NCBI RefSeq assembly: GCF_001552785.1
Contig: NZ_KQ959487.1
Location: 1-64,000 of the forward strand
Length of the DNA: 64,000 nt
Origin: Atopobium deltae
GTDB lineage: Bacteria > Actinomycetota > Coriobacteriia > Coriobacteriales > Atopobiaceae
Reading direction: 5' to 3'
Positions 44,255 to 55,740 of the stretch are shown here, piece after piece (position 1 is the first letter of the stretch; every line of letters begins with the position of its first letter). Position numbers and translations under genes: made by a program. A model generated the notes under the pieces. It saw only the letters and a list, made by a program, of their open reading frames with translations, had not been told where the DNA came from and ran no database searches.

Positions 44255-45160
44255 CTAGCTGTCGTGACGAGCCAGCCAATCGCTGACCAAGGCAAGGTAG
44301 CGGGGGTTATCGTCAGCAAAACACATGTGACGGCAGTTCGCGAAGAGCTCCCAGCGCGCGTTGGGAAGCGCGTCAAACATGGTTTTTGCGATAAGCGGCG
44401 TACACAAATCGTCGGTGCCACTGATGATCAACGACGGCGTCGCTATGTCAGGCAGCGCGTCAATATAATTCCACTGCTTCAGCGTGCCCTGCGGCATAAG
44501 CTCATTGGGGCCCCATGCCGTCTCGTATACCTCGTCGCCAAATTTCTTCTCGCGACGAAGGCACTCGGGGGCAGACTCGTCGTAGGTCACATCGCCGCAA
44601 TGCAGCTCCATAAAGTGATCCACTGCCTGCAAATATGCTTCTGACGAGAAGCTCTGCGTTCTTTCGGCCTCTTTCAGTGCTTCCCACTCGTTGGCAGGAA
44701 GCATGCGTGCCATGCGGTGGCATTCGTCTCCCCACAAATACGACGCGGGCAAAGTGCTCGACAACACAAGCGAGCGCAAGCCGGCTGGCTTGTAGTCGGC
44801 TGCAAAATTAATCGCCAGCATACCGCCCCAGGATTGGCCCAGCAGATGATAATTCGAAATGCTCAAGTGCGAAAGCAATGCTTGTAGCTCTTCAAGCCAG
44901 GTTTGTGCCACCCACAACTCAGGGTGATTACCGACATAGGACTTACCGCAGCCCAGTTGGTCGTAGCTGATGACGCTGCGTTTATCGGCAGCTAAATCGT
45001 CCAATAGTTCCATATAATTGTGCGTGGAGCCTGGGCCTCCGTGCAGCAAGATCACGGGTGCCTTGTCATGCTGGTCGACCAAATACTGTGGATTGACAAT
45101 GCGGTAGTACGTCTTATATTCCTTAAAAGGCATGTAGCCTTCGATGATTGAATCTTGCAT
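44255..45160 (-). CDS. Proline iminopeptidase-like alpha/beta hydrolase
   Basis: 301 residues from the ATG at 45160 (AGGA at 6 nt). Peptidase family S33 fold: oxyanion region LLHGGPGSTHNYME, SYDQLGCGKSYV, nucleophile elbow LLGQSWGGML, acid GTDDLCTP and catalytic His in CRHMCF. Family members release N-terminal proline or other residues from small peptides, or hydrolyse amino acid amides. Cytoplasmic. It lies beside a nitroreductase and upstream of nothing coupled. Exact substrate unproven. Confidence 0.9.
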   Translation of the reverse strand: MQDSIIEGYMPFKEYKTYYRIVNPQYLVDQHDKAPVILLHGGPGSTHNYMELLDDLAADKRSVISYDQLGCGKSYVGNHPELWVAQTWLEELQALLSHLSISNYHLLGQSWGGMLAINFAADYKPAGLRSLVLSSTLPASYLWGDECHRMARMLPANEWEALKEAERTQSFSSEAYLQAVDHFMELHCGDVTYDESAPECLRREKKFGDEVYETAWGPNELMPQGTLKQWNYIDALPDIATPSLIISGTDDLCTPLIAKTMFDALPNARWELFANCRHMCFADDNPRYLALVSDWLARHDS

Positions 45161-45225
45161 AATATATCCTTTCTCGCTGCGCATTACGCGCTACGCATCA
45201 CGCGTCACGCCTCTCGGCCTCGCAC

Positions 45226-47743
<2,518 letters not shown>

Positions 47744-49222
47744 CTATCTTCGACGAGGCATATCATCCGACTGATCGGGAATCTGATCGGACGGCTTACC
47801 TGTCGACTGTGCCTTTTGCAGCACCTCATCAGAACCGAGTGTCACTTCAACGGTCTTCTCGGCATCGCCACGTTGTACAGTAACTTTGATCTTATCGCCC
47901 ACTTCGCGGCTGCGAATCGCCAAAATAAGCGCGTCGGCGGAAGAAATTGCCTCATCGTTAATCTTTGTTATGACATCGCCCTGCTTAATGCCGGCCTTAT
48001 CGGCAGGACTACCTGGGGTGACCTTGGCAACGTAAGCGCCCTGGTTGACAGCAAGCTGGCTGTGCGCCGAATTTTCGGGCGTGACCGTTTGGAGCGCCAG
48101 GCCAATGTAGGCATGCAGCACAGGCTTGCCCGAAATGATGGTCTGGGCGACGCGTACCGCATAATTGGACGGAATGGCAAAACCAATACCAGCGTTTGCG
48201 CCCGACTTCGACTCGATAATGGAGTTGATGCCCACGAGCTTGCCCTGCGCATTGACCAAGGCGCCGCCCGAGTTGCCAGGGTTGATAGCGGCATCGGTTT
48301 GGATAAGATTTGCGTAAATGGTATTGCCCGCGGCAGAAGGAAGCATGGTCGAACGGTACAGCGACGACACGATGCCCGAAGAAACGGACTGGTCAAGGCC
48401 ATAGGGGCTGCCAATGCTCATGACCCAATCGCCAACAACCAGCGAACTGGAGTCAGCAATCTCCATGGGCGTGAGGTCTTTTTCCTGCGCTTTAATCTTA
48501 ATAACAGCCAGGTCGCTCGAAGGGTCGGAGCCCACGACTTTTGCCTCGTAACGCTTCTTGCCCAGGGTAACGCTTATCGACTGAGCGCGAGCGACCACGT
48601 GGTAGTTGGTCAGGATGTGGCCCTGCTTGTCCAGAAGCACGCCAGAGCCAACGTATCTGCCGTTGGCAGCGGTCACGTTAAGCGACGCAACCGAGGGCAA
48701 GCACTTCTTTGCGACGGCCTGTGCCACGTCTGCCTTGGTATTCCCCGCGTTGATGGTGATCGTTTTGCCAGCAGAGCTAAAGTTTGGCAATAGTGGTACG
48801 TCGAGAATACCAGCGAACTTGAGCGACAACACCACCAGTAAAGCGCCAATGGTAGCTCCCACAACGCTGCCAAGTATAACGAGCGTGTAGCGGGGTCGGT
48901 GTGCTGCTGGCTTTTTTGTTTTGGAGTCGGGCGAGTTGATTGTTCCCTCGGATGCGGCGGCTTCGGGCGCGGCATCACTGCTAGCTGGAATTGGTTCAAC
49001 TGCTGCGGGCGGGGTTGGACCCGCAGCGTGCGCGGGAGCGGGATTGGCGGGCGCAGCGGGGCTTGTAGGCACAGCAGAGTTCGAAGTGCCCGGCTCGAGA
49101 TAAGCTGCCTCGTTTTCTTGATGCTGCAGCTGATACTCCTGCTGCTCCTGATGATTTTCGGCAGGCACGGTCTTCTCGGTATCGGGGATGTTATTCTCGA
49201 AATCGTTCGTACAATCTGACAT
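47744..49222 (-). CDS. htrA: HtrA/DegP-type membrane serine protease
   Basis: 492 residues. A cytoplasmic N-terminal region of about 110 residues rich in Pro, Ala, Gln and Glu is followed by one membrane helix (TLVILGSVVGATIGALLVVL). The extracellular trypsin-like domain has the catalytic triad NYHVV (His), SSDLAVIK (Asp) and NPGNSGGAL (Ser). One C-terminal PDZ domain (YIGLALQTV to KIKVTVQRG) ends in an Arg-rich tail. It degrades misfolded exported proteins. Single gene with its own terminator. The long proline-rich cytoplasmic tail is common in actinobacterial HtrA. Confidence 0.95.
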   Translation of the reverse strand: MSDCTNDFENNIPDTEKTVPAENHQEQQEYQLQHQENEAAYLEPGTSNSAVPTSPAAPANPAPAHAAGPTPPAAVEPIPASSDAAPEAAASEGTINSPDSKTKKPAAHRPRYTLVILGSVVGATIGALLVVLSLKFAGILDVPLLPNFSSAGKTITINAGNTKADVAQAVAKKCLPSVASLNVTAANGRYVGSGVLLDKQGHILTNYHVVARAQSISVTLGKKRYEAKVVGSDPSSDLAVIKIKAQEKDLTPMEIADSSSLVVGDWVMSIGSPYGLDQSVSSGIVSSLYRSTMLPSAAGNTIYANLIQTDAAINPGNSGGALVNAQGKLVGINSIIESKSGANAGIGFAIPSNYAVRVAQTIISGKPVLHAYIGLALQTVTPENSAHSQLAVNQGAYVAKVTPGSPADKAGIKQGDVITKINDEAISSADALILAIRSREVGDKIKVTVQRGDAEKTVEVTLGSDEVLQKAQSTGKPSDQIPDQSDDMPRRR

Positions 49223-49510
49223 GAAACACCTTTTCTATGTGCTACGTCATATGGCGCGTTGTAGTGCTTTTTCACACGTCTGTGTCATCGCCAGCGCCAC
49301 GCGCGTAGAAGCTTTCTCTTTGTATTGTGCACAAATAGAACTCATGTCAAACACTAACATACCGATTTTGCTAGGTGAACAGACAAGAAACATGCTTACA
49401 AAGCTAAGACTGCATGAAGGCTTTTAGAAAAAAGTTTGAAATTGTGGAATGCGTTGGCCGACAAGCTGGCGCACGAACAGCGAATAGGCAACGTGTTGCT
49501 GCGGCTTACA

Positions 49511-50185
49511 TTAGAGCTTAAACAAGTAGCCAATGCCGCGGACGGTAACAATGTGCGCCGCAATTTGGGGGCCCACTTTTGAACGCACACGACGAATGTG
49601 CACATCAACGGTGCGAGTGCCGCCACAGTACTCAAAGCCCCATACACGGTGCAGCAAAATATCGCGCGAATAGGCACGCGATGGATGCGTTGCCAAAAAC
49701 GAAAGTAGCGAGTATTCCATAAGCGTCAAATCGACGGGTTTATCGTCAACATATACTTGATACGTTGCCAGGTTAATGGTCATATTGTCGATACTCACGA
49801 TGTCCGAAGCGGTGCTCTCTTCCCCAGACCACAGCATCTGAGAAATGCGAACTTCCATCTCGGCCTCGGAGCAATTCGAGACGAGAAAATCGGTCTTGAA
49901 CTGCGTGGGCAGGTGAAGCTCGCCCAACGCCGACTGATCGACAATAAAAATAATAGGCATGGTGCCATTGGAAGAAAGGTATGCTTCGACAGAGCCGAGA
50001 AATTCCTTTGTGATTGCCGCTAAATCGAGGATAACCAAATCAAAATCATGATCGGAAGCGATGGCCTGCGTAAAGGTGTCGGGGGAAGCAATAAGCGCAG
50101 AGGCATCAATGGAGCGCGTGAGCGCCCTTAAGTGATCCCGGTGACGAGCTGTTTTTGATATGTATAAAATATTTCTGTGATGCAC
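49511..50185 (-). CDS. GlnR-like orphan OmpR-family regulator
   Basis: 224 residues from GTG 50185, which has GAGGTGG at 5 nt; a frame start at 50245 overlaps a hairpin and lacks a ribosome site. Receiver-like domain (1-110) keeps an Asp (DFDLVILDLA), but the acidic pair before it is gone (NILYISKTA) and the usual C-terminal Lys is not seen, so ordinary phosphorylation is doubtful. The OmpR winged helix is intact (LTLMEYSLLSFLATHPSRAY, RTVDVHIRRVRSKVG, TVRGIGYLF). There is no kinase gene. It lies 94 bp downstream of glnA, matching actinobacterial GlnR, a nitrogen regulator with an atypical receiver. Confidence 0.8.
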   Translation of the reverse strand: MHHRNILYISKTARHRDHLRALTRSIDASALIASPDTFTQAIASDHDFDLVILDLAAITKEFLGSVEAYLSSNGTMPIIFIVDQSALGELHLPTQFKTDFLVSNCSEAEMEVRISQMLWSGEESTASDIVSIDNMTINLATYQVYVDDKPVDLTLMEYSLLSFLATHPSRAYSRDILLHRVWGFEYCGGTRTVDVHIRRVRSKVGPQIAAHIVTVRGIGYLFKL

Positions 50186-50216
50186 TGCTTCCACCTCTAG
50201 CCGGATGTGGGAAAAT

Positions 50217-50253
50217 AATGCCTGGAGTTGAGGATACCACAGCACCAGGCATT
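50217..50253 (-). terminator. Hairpin between glnA and the GlnR-like gene
   Basis: Perfect 9-bp inverted repeat AATGCCTGG (50217-50225) and CCAGGCATT (50245-50253), followed on the minus strand by ATTTT. It suits a weak glnA terminator or attenuator. A TATAAT-like minus-strand -10 (50256-50251) overlaps it, so it might also serve as an operator for the regulator gene. Confidence 0.6.
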
Positions 50254-50279
50254 ATAGACGCTCAATAGGCGCTCACATA

Positions 50280-51620
50280 TTAAAAGCCAGCATAGTAGCG
50301 CTTTTGTTCCCAATCGGTTACCGCAAGACGGTACTCTTCCCATTCACGTTTTTTCTCGTTGAGCAAGTAGGTAAAGATATGCTCGCCCAAGGCCTCACGC
50401 ATAAGCGTGCTCTTCTCGAACCGCGCAAGTGCTTCGCCCAAGTCGCGAGGCAATGGATTGAAGCGCTTTGCGCGAAGTTGCTCCTCGCTCAACTTGATGT
50501 CCTCAATGGTTGCTTCATCGGGAAGCTCAAGGCCATTTTTGATGCCCCGCATACCCGCAGCTAACGTAACCGCAAACGCAAGATAAGGATTGCAGGTGGG
50601 GTCGGGACTTCTGAGTTCAATGCGCGTGGCCGAAGGTTTGTTGGGCTTATGTATGGGAATGCGCACCAAGGCTGCGCGGTTTTTGCGGCCCCAAGTGGTA
50701 TAACAGGGTACCTCTCCGTGGGGAACCAGGCGCTTATAAGAGTTGACCGATGGATTCGTAATAAGCGAAAACTCGGGCGCATACTTCAAGATGCCTGCAA
50801 TATAGTGCTTTGCCAAATCCGATAAGCCCACACCATTCGCGGAATTCTCTTCATAGAACAAGTTGTTGCCCTCATGATCCATCAGTGACTGATTCACGAA
50901 GAGCGCCGAGCCAGGGATGTCGGTAAAAGGCTTCGGCATAAATGACGCGTAATGCCCCTGATAATGCGCTGCTTCTTTGATAAGAAGACGAGCGGTCAAG
51001 ATATTATCTGCACAGGTACAGGCCTCTGCATAACGCAACTGAATGCCATTTTGAGAAGGAGCCAGCGAGTGGAACGAATACTCCACGGGGATTGACATTT
51101 TCTCAAGTGCCAAGGTGGTGCTGCGTCGCAAGTCCTGTGCATAATCGAACGGCGTCAAATCAAAGTAACCAGCATGGTCAAGAAGCTGAGGAACGACGTT
51201 GTCCTTCAAATAAAAGTATTCGATACCAGCGCCGACATTGAGGATATAGCCGAGCTTCTCGGCATCGCGAAAGACCTTATCGAGACGCGAGCGAGAATCC
51301 CCTGCAAAGGGCTCGCCCGACGGCGTCTTAATGTCGCAAAACATGCGCGCCACGCTGCTTTCGTCCGCGCGCCACGGGAGGAGCTGGAAGGTTTCGGGAT
51401 CGGGAAACGCAAGCATGTCAGACTCTTGCAATGGCACAAAGCCATCGACAGCAGAGCCGTCAAAACCAATGCCTTCCTCAAAGGCCTCTTCCAGATCTTC
51501 GGGAGAAATGGCAAGTGATTTAAGATTTCCGAGCACGTCGGTAAACCAAAGGCGAATAAAACGAATATCGCGCTCTTCTACCGTACGAAGGACAAAATCA
51601 ATATTTTGTTCGTAGGACAT
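50280..51620 (-). CDS. glnA: Glutamine synthetase, type I
   Basis: 446 residues, GSI-alpha length. Conserved blocks: FTDVLGNLKSLAI, GIGFDGSAVDGF, VGAGIEYFYL, NSYKRLVPHGEVPCYTTW and RIELRSPDPTCNPYLA. It condenses glutamate and ammonia with ATP. The short C-terminal half lacks the Tyr adenylylation loop of the beta type (it reads LPRDLGEALARFEK), so control is likely by feedback and transcription. A strong AGGAGG precedes the ATG. It is followed by the GlnR-like gene on the same strand. Confidence 0.95.
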   Translation of the reverse strand: MSYEQNIDFVLRTVEERDIRFIRLWFTDVLGNLKSLAISPEDLEEAFEEGIGFDGSAVDGFVPLQESDMLAFPDPETFQLLPWRADESSVARMFCDIKTPSGEPFAGDSRSRLDKVFRDAEKLGYILNVGAGIEYFYLKDNVVPQLLDHAGYFDLTPFDYAQDLRRSTTLALEKMSIPVEYSFHSLAPSQNGIQLRYAEACTCADNILTARLLIKEAAHYQGHYASFMPKPFTDIPGSALFVNQSLMDHEGNNLFYEENSANGVGLSDLAKHYIAGILKYAPEFSLITNPSVNSYKRLVPHGEVPCYTTWGRKNRAALVRIPIHKPNKPSATRIELRSPDPTCNPYLAFAVTLAAGMRGIKNGLELPDEATIEDIKLSEEQLRAKRFNPLPRDLGEALARFEKSTLMREALGEHIFTYLLNEKKREWEEYRLAVTDWEQKRYYAGF

Positions 51621-51774
51621 GGTTCCTCCTGGCGGATAGCAAAACTGACCATGGTAAGATCTTATTTTCTTACTACATCATAAGCCTGACACAGTGTTGT
51701 TTCACCAGTATTTCGTAACTCTAAGAAAAAAGTGAACCGTCGTAAAAAAATCTGGCAGCGGTAGTGCGCTACGG
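51621..51774. other. glnA upstream region
   Basis: Non-coding, A- and T-rich; probably holds the glnA promoter and any nitrogen-regulator sites. I could not assign -35/-10 boxes or a GlnR box with confidence. Confidence 0.4.
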
Positions 51775-51895
51775 TGCTTGATGACTATCGGCGCACTGCT
51801 CGATGCTTGACGACTATCGTCGCGCAATGCCCAGTGCTTGATGACTATCACGAGCAATGCTCGGTGCTTATTGCGGACTGCTTAATGCCTACTTG
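51775..51895. repeat. Imperfect 30-bp tandem repeats upstream of glnA
   Basis: The phrase TGCTTGATGACTATC starts at 51775, recurs at 51804 (one change), 51835 and, partly, at 51865, a spacing of 29, 31 and 30 bp. GCAATGC or a related segment lies between. Four units in non-coding DNA. Confidence 0.8.
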
Positions 51896-51938
51896 ATGTC
51901 TACTTATCTAAAGAGCCTCTTGTTTGTATGAGAAACTC

Positions 51939-52163
51939 TTATTTATGTGAAGAAACCGCTTGCTTATGCGAGGGGAATTTTGCTTCCATACCTGCAACAA
52001 CCGTTTGTGCAATGGGACACGAACACTCGGTGTCACCAGTTACACAACAATTGGAAGCGCTGGCGCACCCGCTACAATCACCTTTGGAATGTCTAAGTCG
52101 ATAAATCGCACCAATAACTGCAGCAACCACGATCGCAGTAACGGCGACGTCCACGAAGGACAT
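51939..52163 (-). CDS. FeoB-associated Cys-rich membrane protein
   Basis: 74 residues from the ATG at 52163 (AGGAGG at 7 nt). One membrane helix (DVAVTAIVVAAVIGAIYRL) is followed by a Cys-rich tail (GDCSGCASASNCC, TECSCP), the pattern of the small FeoB-associated family that accompanies ferrous iron uptake. No feoA or feoB is present here, so the gene is separated from its usual partners. A 16-bp palindrome in its promoter suggests metal-dependent repression. Confidence 0.85.
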   Translation of the reverse strand: MSFVDVAVTAIVVAAVIGAIYRLRHSKGDCSGCASASNCCVTGDTECSCPIAQTVVAGMEAKFPSHKQAVSSHK

Positions 52164-52190
52164 GTAAAGACCTCCTTGAGCCCAACAAAT

Positions 52191-52206
52191 GTTATACATG
52201 TATAAC
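52191..52206. promoter_or_regulatory. Palindromic operator of the Cys-rich protein gene
   Basis: GTTATACATGTATAAC (52191-52206) is a perfect 16-bp palindrome 28 bp upstream of the start codon, beside a TATAGT-like minus-strand -10. It is a plausible site for an iron-sensing repressor of the DtxR or Fur type; which one cannot be told. Confidence 0.65.
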
Positions 52207-52377
52207 TATACCCGTTTTTTGAAAAGATGACCCCCATAAACATACTTTAGCTGTATATAAAGCCATTCTTTTAATAAGGTCCTCTGTATCAAATCCTTCT
52301 AGCATTTGCTTGAGTGGGAATATTTATACACTATGGGCTTTGCTCATGAGCGCGGGTGATTGATTTTTGAAGCATCT

Positions 52378-52968
52378 TCACGAAATGAGAAAAGAAACTC
52401 CTCCCCACGAGACTTTTGTTCCCCGCGAAAGCTGGATGTCTGCTTCTTGCGCTATGGACGGACGCAGACCCAAAAGCGCTATACCCTGTGGCGTGCAGCG
52501 CAGCATAAGACTCCCCGCTTTTGTTTGTATCGTCAATTTTGGAGCCTGGACAGAAGTTCGCGGGTTGCATACTTGCGGCTCAGGCTCTTGCAGATAAGAG
52601 CTTTGCGGCGATGGCGGTGGCGGTTCTAATGTTTGTGCTCCAGAAACCTCCAACTCAGAAACTTGCAGCTCACGATCGTCCTTGTGTTCAAATGAAACTG
52701 AATCATACACATCAACGGGCACTTCTCCTACCAAAGCGTCTTCCACAACTCCCTTTGAAATTCCTTCTAAGATTCCTTCTAAAACTCCTTCTGAAACTTC
52801 CGCTGAGCAAAGCTGGTTTTGCGGAACTTTTTCTGATGAAAAATCATAGAGGCAGCCGTAACAAATATCCATATCGGCAAAAAGCGTTGCTCCGCAACAG
52901 GGGCATGTTTTGATTTCCGATTCTGGACTTACTGGTGGCTCTAAGCTCGGTATATGCATGTAACTCAT
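52378..52968 (-). CDS. Zinc-ribbon protein at the end of the Tad locus
   Basis: 196 residues. N-terminal zinc ribbon with two CxxC knuckles (CPCCGATLFADMDICYGC). The middle is low complexity: a VLEGILEGISKGVVEDAL repeat and a Pro/Gln/Glu stretch. The C-terminal 60 residues look like beta strands (LTIQTKAGSLMLRCTPQG, SRGTKVSWGGVSFLI), recalling an FHA-like half domain but not identifiable as one. No membrane segment. It follows tadE by 121 bp on the same strand and may be part of the Tad operon. Function unknown. Confidence 0.75.
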   Translation of the reverse strand: MSYMHIPSLEPPVSPESEIKTCPCCGATLFADMDICYGCLYDFSSEKVPQNQLCSAEVSEGVLEGILEGISKGVVEDALVGEVPVDVYDSVSFEHKDDRELQVSELEVSGAQTLEPPPPSPQSSYLQEPEPQVCNPRTSVQAPKLTIQTKAGSLMLRCTPQGIALLGLRPSIAQEADIQLSRGTKVSWGGVSFLIS

Positions 52969-53089
52969 CCTTTCGTAGTTCGCACGGTGTTCCCCATGCT
53001 ATTGCTCACATTGTTGTTTTTGCTGTATTGCAACAGCAACTACGACTACCTTTGCTGTCGCTAGTTTTTGTGCTGTTCTGTTTGCTTTA

Positions 53090-53617
53090 TCACAGCACCA
53101 CCCCACAGCGATAAGGATCTACGACAAGTCGATACTCAAATCGTAAAAAAGCAGGTGGACTCAACGAAACTCCCGCTATGGCAAAATTTGATGGCCACGG
53201 ACGTATTTGCATGGTGCATATGAACTCATCAAATTTTGGAAGCATGCTGAAGATGGCTTGCACTGCTGGCTGTGATGCCTCAAGTCTGTCAAGCTGCTGT
53301 ATTTTCACGTCAACCGTGCCCTTATCGCCCAAATGCATAATTTCGCTCACCTGCTCTTGAACGGCATGCGTGCGCTCATGCGCATTTTGTTCATCAGAAG
53401 CAGTAATGCCAAGATTGACAATGGTGTGCGAGCAAGCCATAGAAAACTTCATCGCAAGACTTATATAACGTGCAAGATTAAAAACAAGCAGAATAACGAT
53501 AAGCACCACGGGTAGCACCACCGCAAGCTCCACACTCATTTGACCAGCTTTTTCGTTATGTAAGCCTCGAAACACATCAAGCAAGGCCTTCCGGAACTGT
53601 GTTTTGCAAAGCATCAT
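53090..53617 (-). CDS. tadE: TadE-like pseudopilin
   Basis: 175 residues. A short basic leader ends in a prepilin-type junction followed by a hydrophobic stem with Glu at the fifth position (GQMSVELAVVLPVVLIVILL). The rest is extracellular. TadE proteins are minor pilins cut by the Tad prepilin peptidase and needed for pilus assembly. Its start overlaps the stop of the preceding tadG-like gene by four bases. Confidence 0.85.
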   Translation of the reverse strand: MMLCKTQFRKALLDVFRGLHNEKAGQMSVELAVVLPVVLIVILLVFNLARYISLAMKFSMACSHTIVNLGITASDEQNAHERTHAVQEQVSEIMHLGDKGTVDVKIQQLDRLEASQPAVQAIFSMLPKFDEFICTMQIRPWPSNFAIAGVSLSPPAFLRFEYRLVVDPYRCGVVL

Positions 53618-55740
53618 ATGAGCCTCACTAATTTACGAATATCGATCGTCAGGGGGATGGTGACATCCGTTCCCGGTATGGGTAATGACGCGATCGTAAA
53701 GTTTGATTCTGGCAGGCTGTCGACAAGAACAGACCCAAACGCTTTAGCTATATCTGTTGGGGTAGGTTGTTCTGGTAGACCCTCTATTTTTTGTCTTACG
53801 CTGTCGGTATTTTGATAACCAGCTTTTGTAAGTATCTTTTGCGTATTGACCAGAACAGGCTTTTTAGCTCGTAAGTCAACAGGCGCAAATCCAGCCTCTT
53901 CTACTATCTTTACAAGTGCATCTTTAAGCATATGGGCAATGTGACTTCCCCCTATTTGATCAAAGCCATCAAAAAAACGAGAGCTTGCCTGACCAATCGA
54001 TTCATAGGCTGTGTTATATGACATCAACAGCCTTCCCCATACTTGGCAAATTTGTTGAGGAATACCTGTAAGGAGACCCTGCTGACCCTGGCTTAACCCA
54101 TCAAAAAGATGCGAGAGCACGTTGCTTTGTGCGTCGGCTTTGTCAAGTGCTAAAACTGCTCCCGAAACAGCGCAGCCCCCTGGCAGCGTTGGTTGTGCCA
54201 AACCAAAGGAAGTAGCCCCCGCCACCTGCGGTTCTGATTGATTTCTGAGGACAACGCCAATGCAACCCCAAGCTCCTGGAGGGCAAAGTTTTGGGCGATC
54301 AACCCTGAGCGCTTCCAATGCCCTTGCAAACACATCCTTCGAAGCATCAGCTGATGACTTCACGGCCTTCTCGGCTTCAATCAATTGGTTCTGGTATGTC
54401 TCGTATCGTGAGGCACAGTCCACAATTTTTGCCCACCAGTGTTCAAAGCCATTTTCAATCGACGTGGACGCTGCGGGAACTTTGCCAACGCTGCTCGTTT
54501 TAAAGCGACAGATAGGACATTCTTCAACACGCCCCGCATCTAAATCTGCAAGCGAGGCAAAGCCTTGTGCCTGCCCCTGCACATGGGGGCAAACCGGCGA
54601 GCAATGCAAAATCTTTTTATTTCCCTGCATAGTCATAGGCCATAAGGCTTGCGTATATAGCGAGGTCGTTTTAAGTTCCTCGGTATTCATTGGAAGCTTT
54701 GGAAGATCTACCCGCACGGTCTTATCGGCATTGACCTGCACACTTCCGCGACTCAGCGTCTCGTATGCATACTGATAAAACGCTTTGCGCGCAGCTGAAT
54801 TGCAAAGTTCTTCTACCCCCTCATGAGCTGGCTTTTCTTGCGCAAGACGCCTTGCATAATAGGTTTGTGCACGGCGCAGAGGCACTTCAAAATTCCAGCC
54901 CTGCGCTGTATCAAACGCAGGATTGTCCTGCTCGGAAATATCCGACAACGTTTTGGCTCGCTGCCACAAACAATAGGGTCGAGCGCCGCAATCGAAAAAC
55001 CAAGCTTCTTCAAGTGCTTTTTGAGCCTCTTGCTTTGCCTCATGGGCCTTATCGGATTGTTTACCAAGCGTAGTTGCACTCTCTTGAAGATCAGTTGTGT
55101 CGGGTAGTGTCTCATCCAGCGCAAATTTGCTTTGCGATTGTAGCGGGAAAGGTATGGTTGTGCCTGCATGCAATACCTGCTTTTGAGAGGCCTGACTTGC
55201 ATTTTTCTTGATGGTGCTTGTGCCATTATGCGCAATGAGCACAGGGAGCGCTTGCTCAAATTTTGCCAAACCCTTATTTGCCGTTTTTGCAAACTTTGCA
55301 CGCGCATCAAAAATTTTGTGTGCCGCATTAACCGTCTCGAGCCCTTGTGCAGAAAGACCAGGCACTATCGATAAGACCAATCCGACGCCGCCGACGAGAG
55401 CGCCTGTTATCCCCATGCTCAAAACGCACGAGTCTAGGGTTTGTGCTACTGTTGTGTATCCAGCAACAACATTTGCGCCTGCAAGCGCCGCTGCATCAGC
55501 CACGGTTTGTGTCTTATTTGAGTGCTGCACATACCACCCAACCAAACTCATACCAAAAAGCAGGCTCACGCTCACAACAAGAGAACACGCCACTGCAATT
55601 GAGGTATAACCTCCTGTTTCAGCCAGAAATAACCAGAGCGGCCCTTTTGAGCCTTTTGATGCCTTCGGATACTGCAGATGCTGCGATCTTCTTTTTGGTT
55701 TTGAAGAGCTATTGTTCCCACAGAGAAACCCATGTCTCAT
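53614..55740 (-). CDS. Large TadG-like pilus protein with a metal-binding insert
   Basis: 708 residues from the ATG at 55740, which has GGAGGG upstream; a frame start at 55815 overlaps the previous gene more deeply. A basic N-terminus and one membrane helix (TSIAVACSLVVSVSLLFGMS) are followed by QTVADAAALAGANV, the hallmark TadG-type (Flp pilus-assembly) segment. The long extracellular part has a coiled-coil region and, near residues 379-411, an HCSPVC ... CPIC pattern like the small metal-binding motif H-x-G-C ... C-x-x-C found beside nucleases and in envelope proteins. Role of that insert unknown. Sits between two TadE-like genes. Confidence 0.8.
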   Translation of the reverse strand: MRHGFLCGNNSSSKPKRRSQHLQYPKASKGSKGPLWLFLAETGGYTSIAVACSLVVSVSLLFGMSLVGWYVQHSNKTQTVADAAALAGANVVAGYTTVAQTLDSCVLSMGITGALVGGVGLVLSIVPGLSAQGLETVNAAHKIFDARAKFAKTANKGLAKFEQALPVLIAHNGTSTIKKNASQASQKQVLHAGTTIPFPLQSQSKFALDETLPDTTDLQESATTLGKQSDKAHEAKQEAQKALEEAWFFDCGARPYCLWQRAKTLSDISEQDNPAFDTAQGWNFEVPLRRAQTYYARRLAQEKPAHEGVEELCNSAARKAFYQYAYETLSRGSVQVNADKTVRVDLPKLPMNTEELKTTSLYTQALWPMTMQGNKKILHCSPVCPHVQGQAQGFASLADLDAGRVEECPICRFKTSSVGKVPAASTSIENGFEHWWAKIVDCASRYETYQNQLIEAEKAVKSSADASKDVFARALEALRVDRPKLCPPGAWGCIGVVLRNQSEPQVAGATSFGLAQPTLPGGCAVSGAVLALDKADAQSNVLSHLFDGLSQGQQGLLTGIPQQICQVWGRLLMSYNTAYESIGQASSRFFDGFDQIGGSHIAHMLKDALVKIVEEAGFAPVDLRAKKPVLVNTQKILTKAGYQNTDSVRQKIEGLPEQPTPTDIAKAFGSVLVDSLPESNFTIASLPIPGTDVTIPLTIDIRKLVRLI

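Noticed and set aside
51775-51895. Tandem repeats considered as a CRISPR array
   Set aside because: Units are contiguous and imperfect with no unique spacers of constant length, and no cas genes are near.
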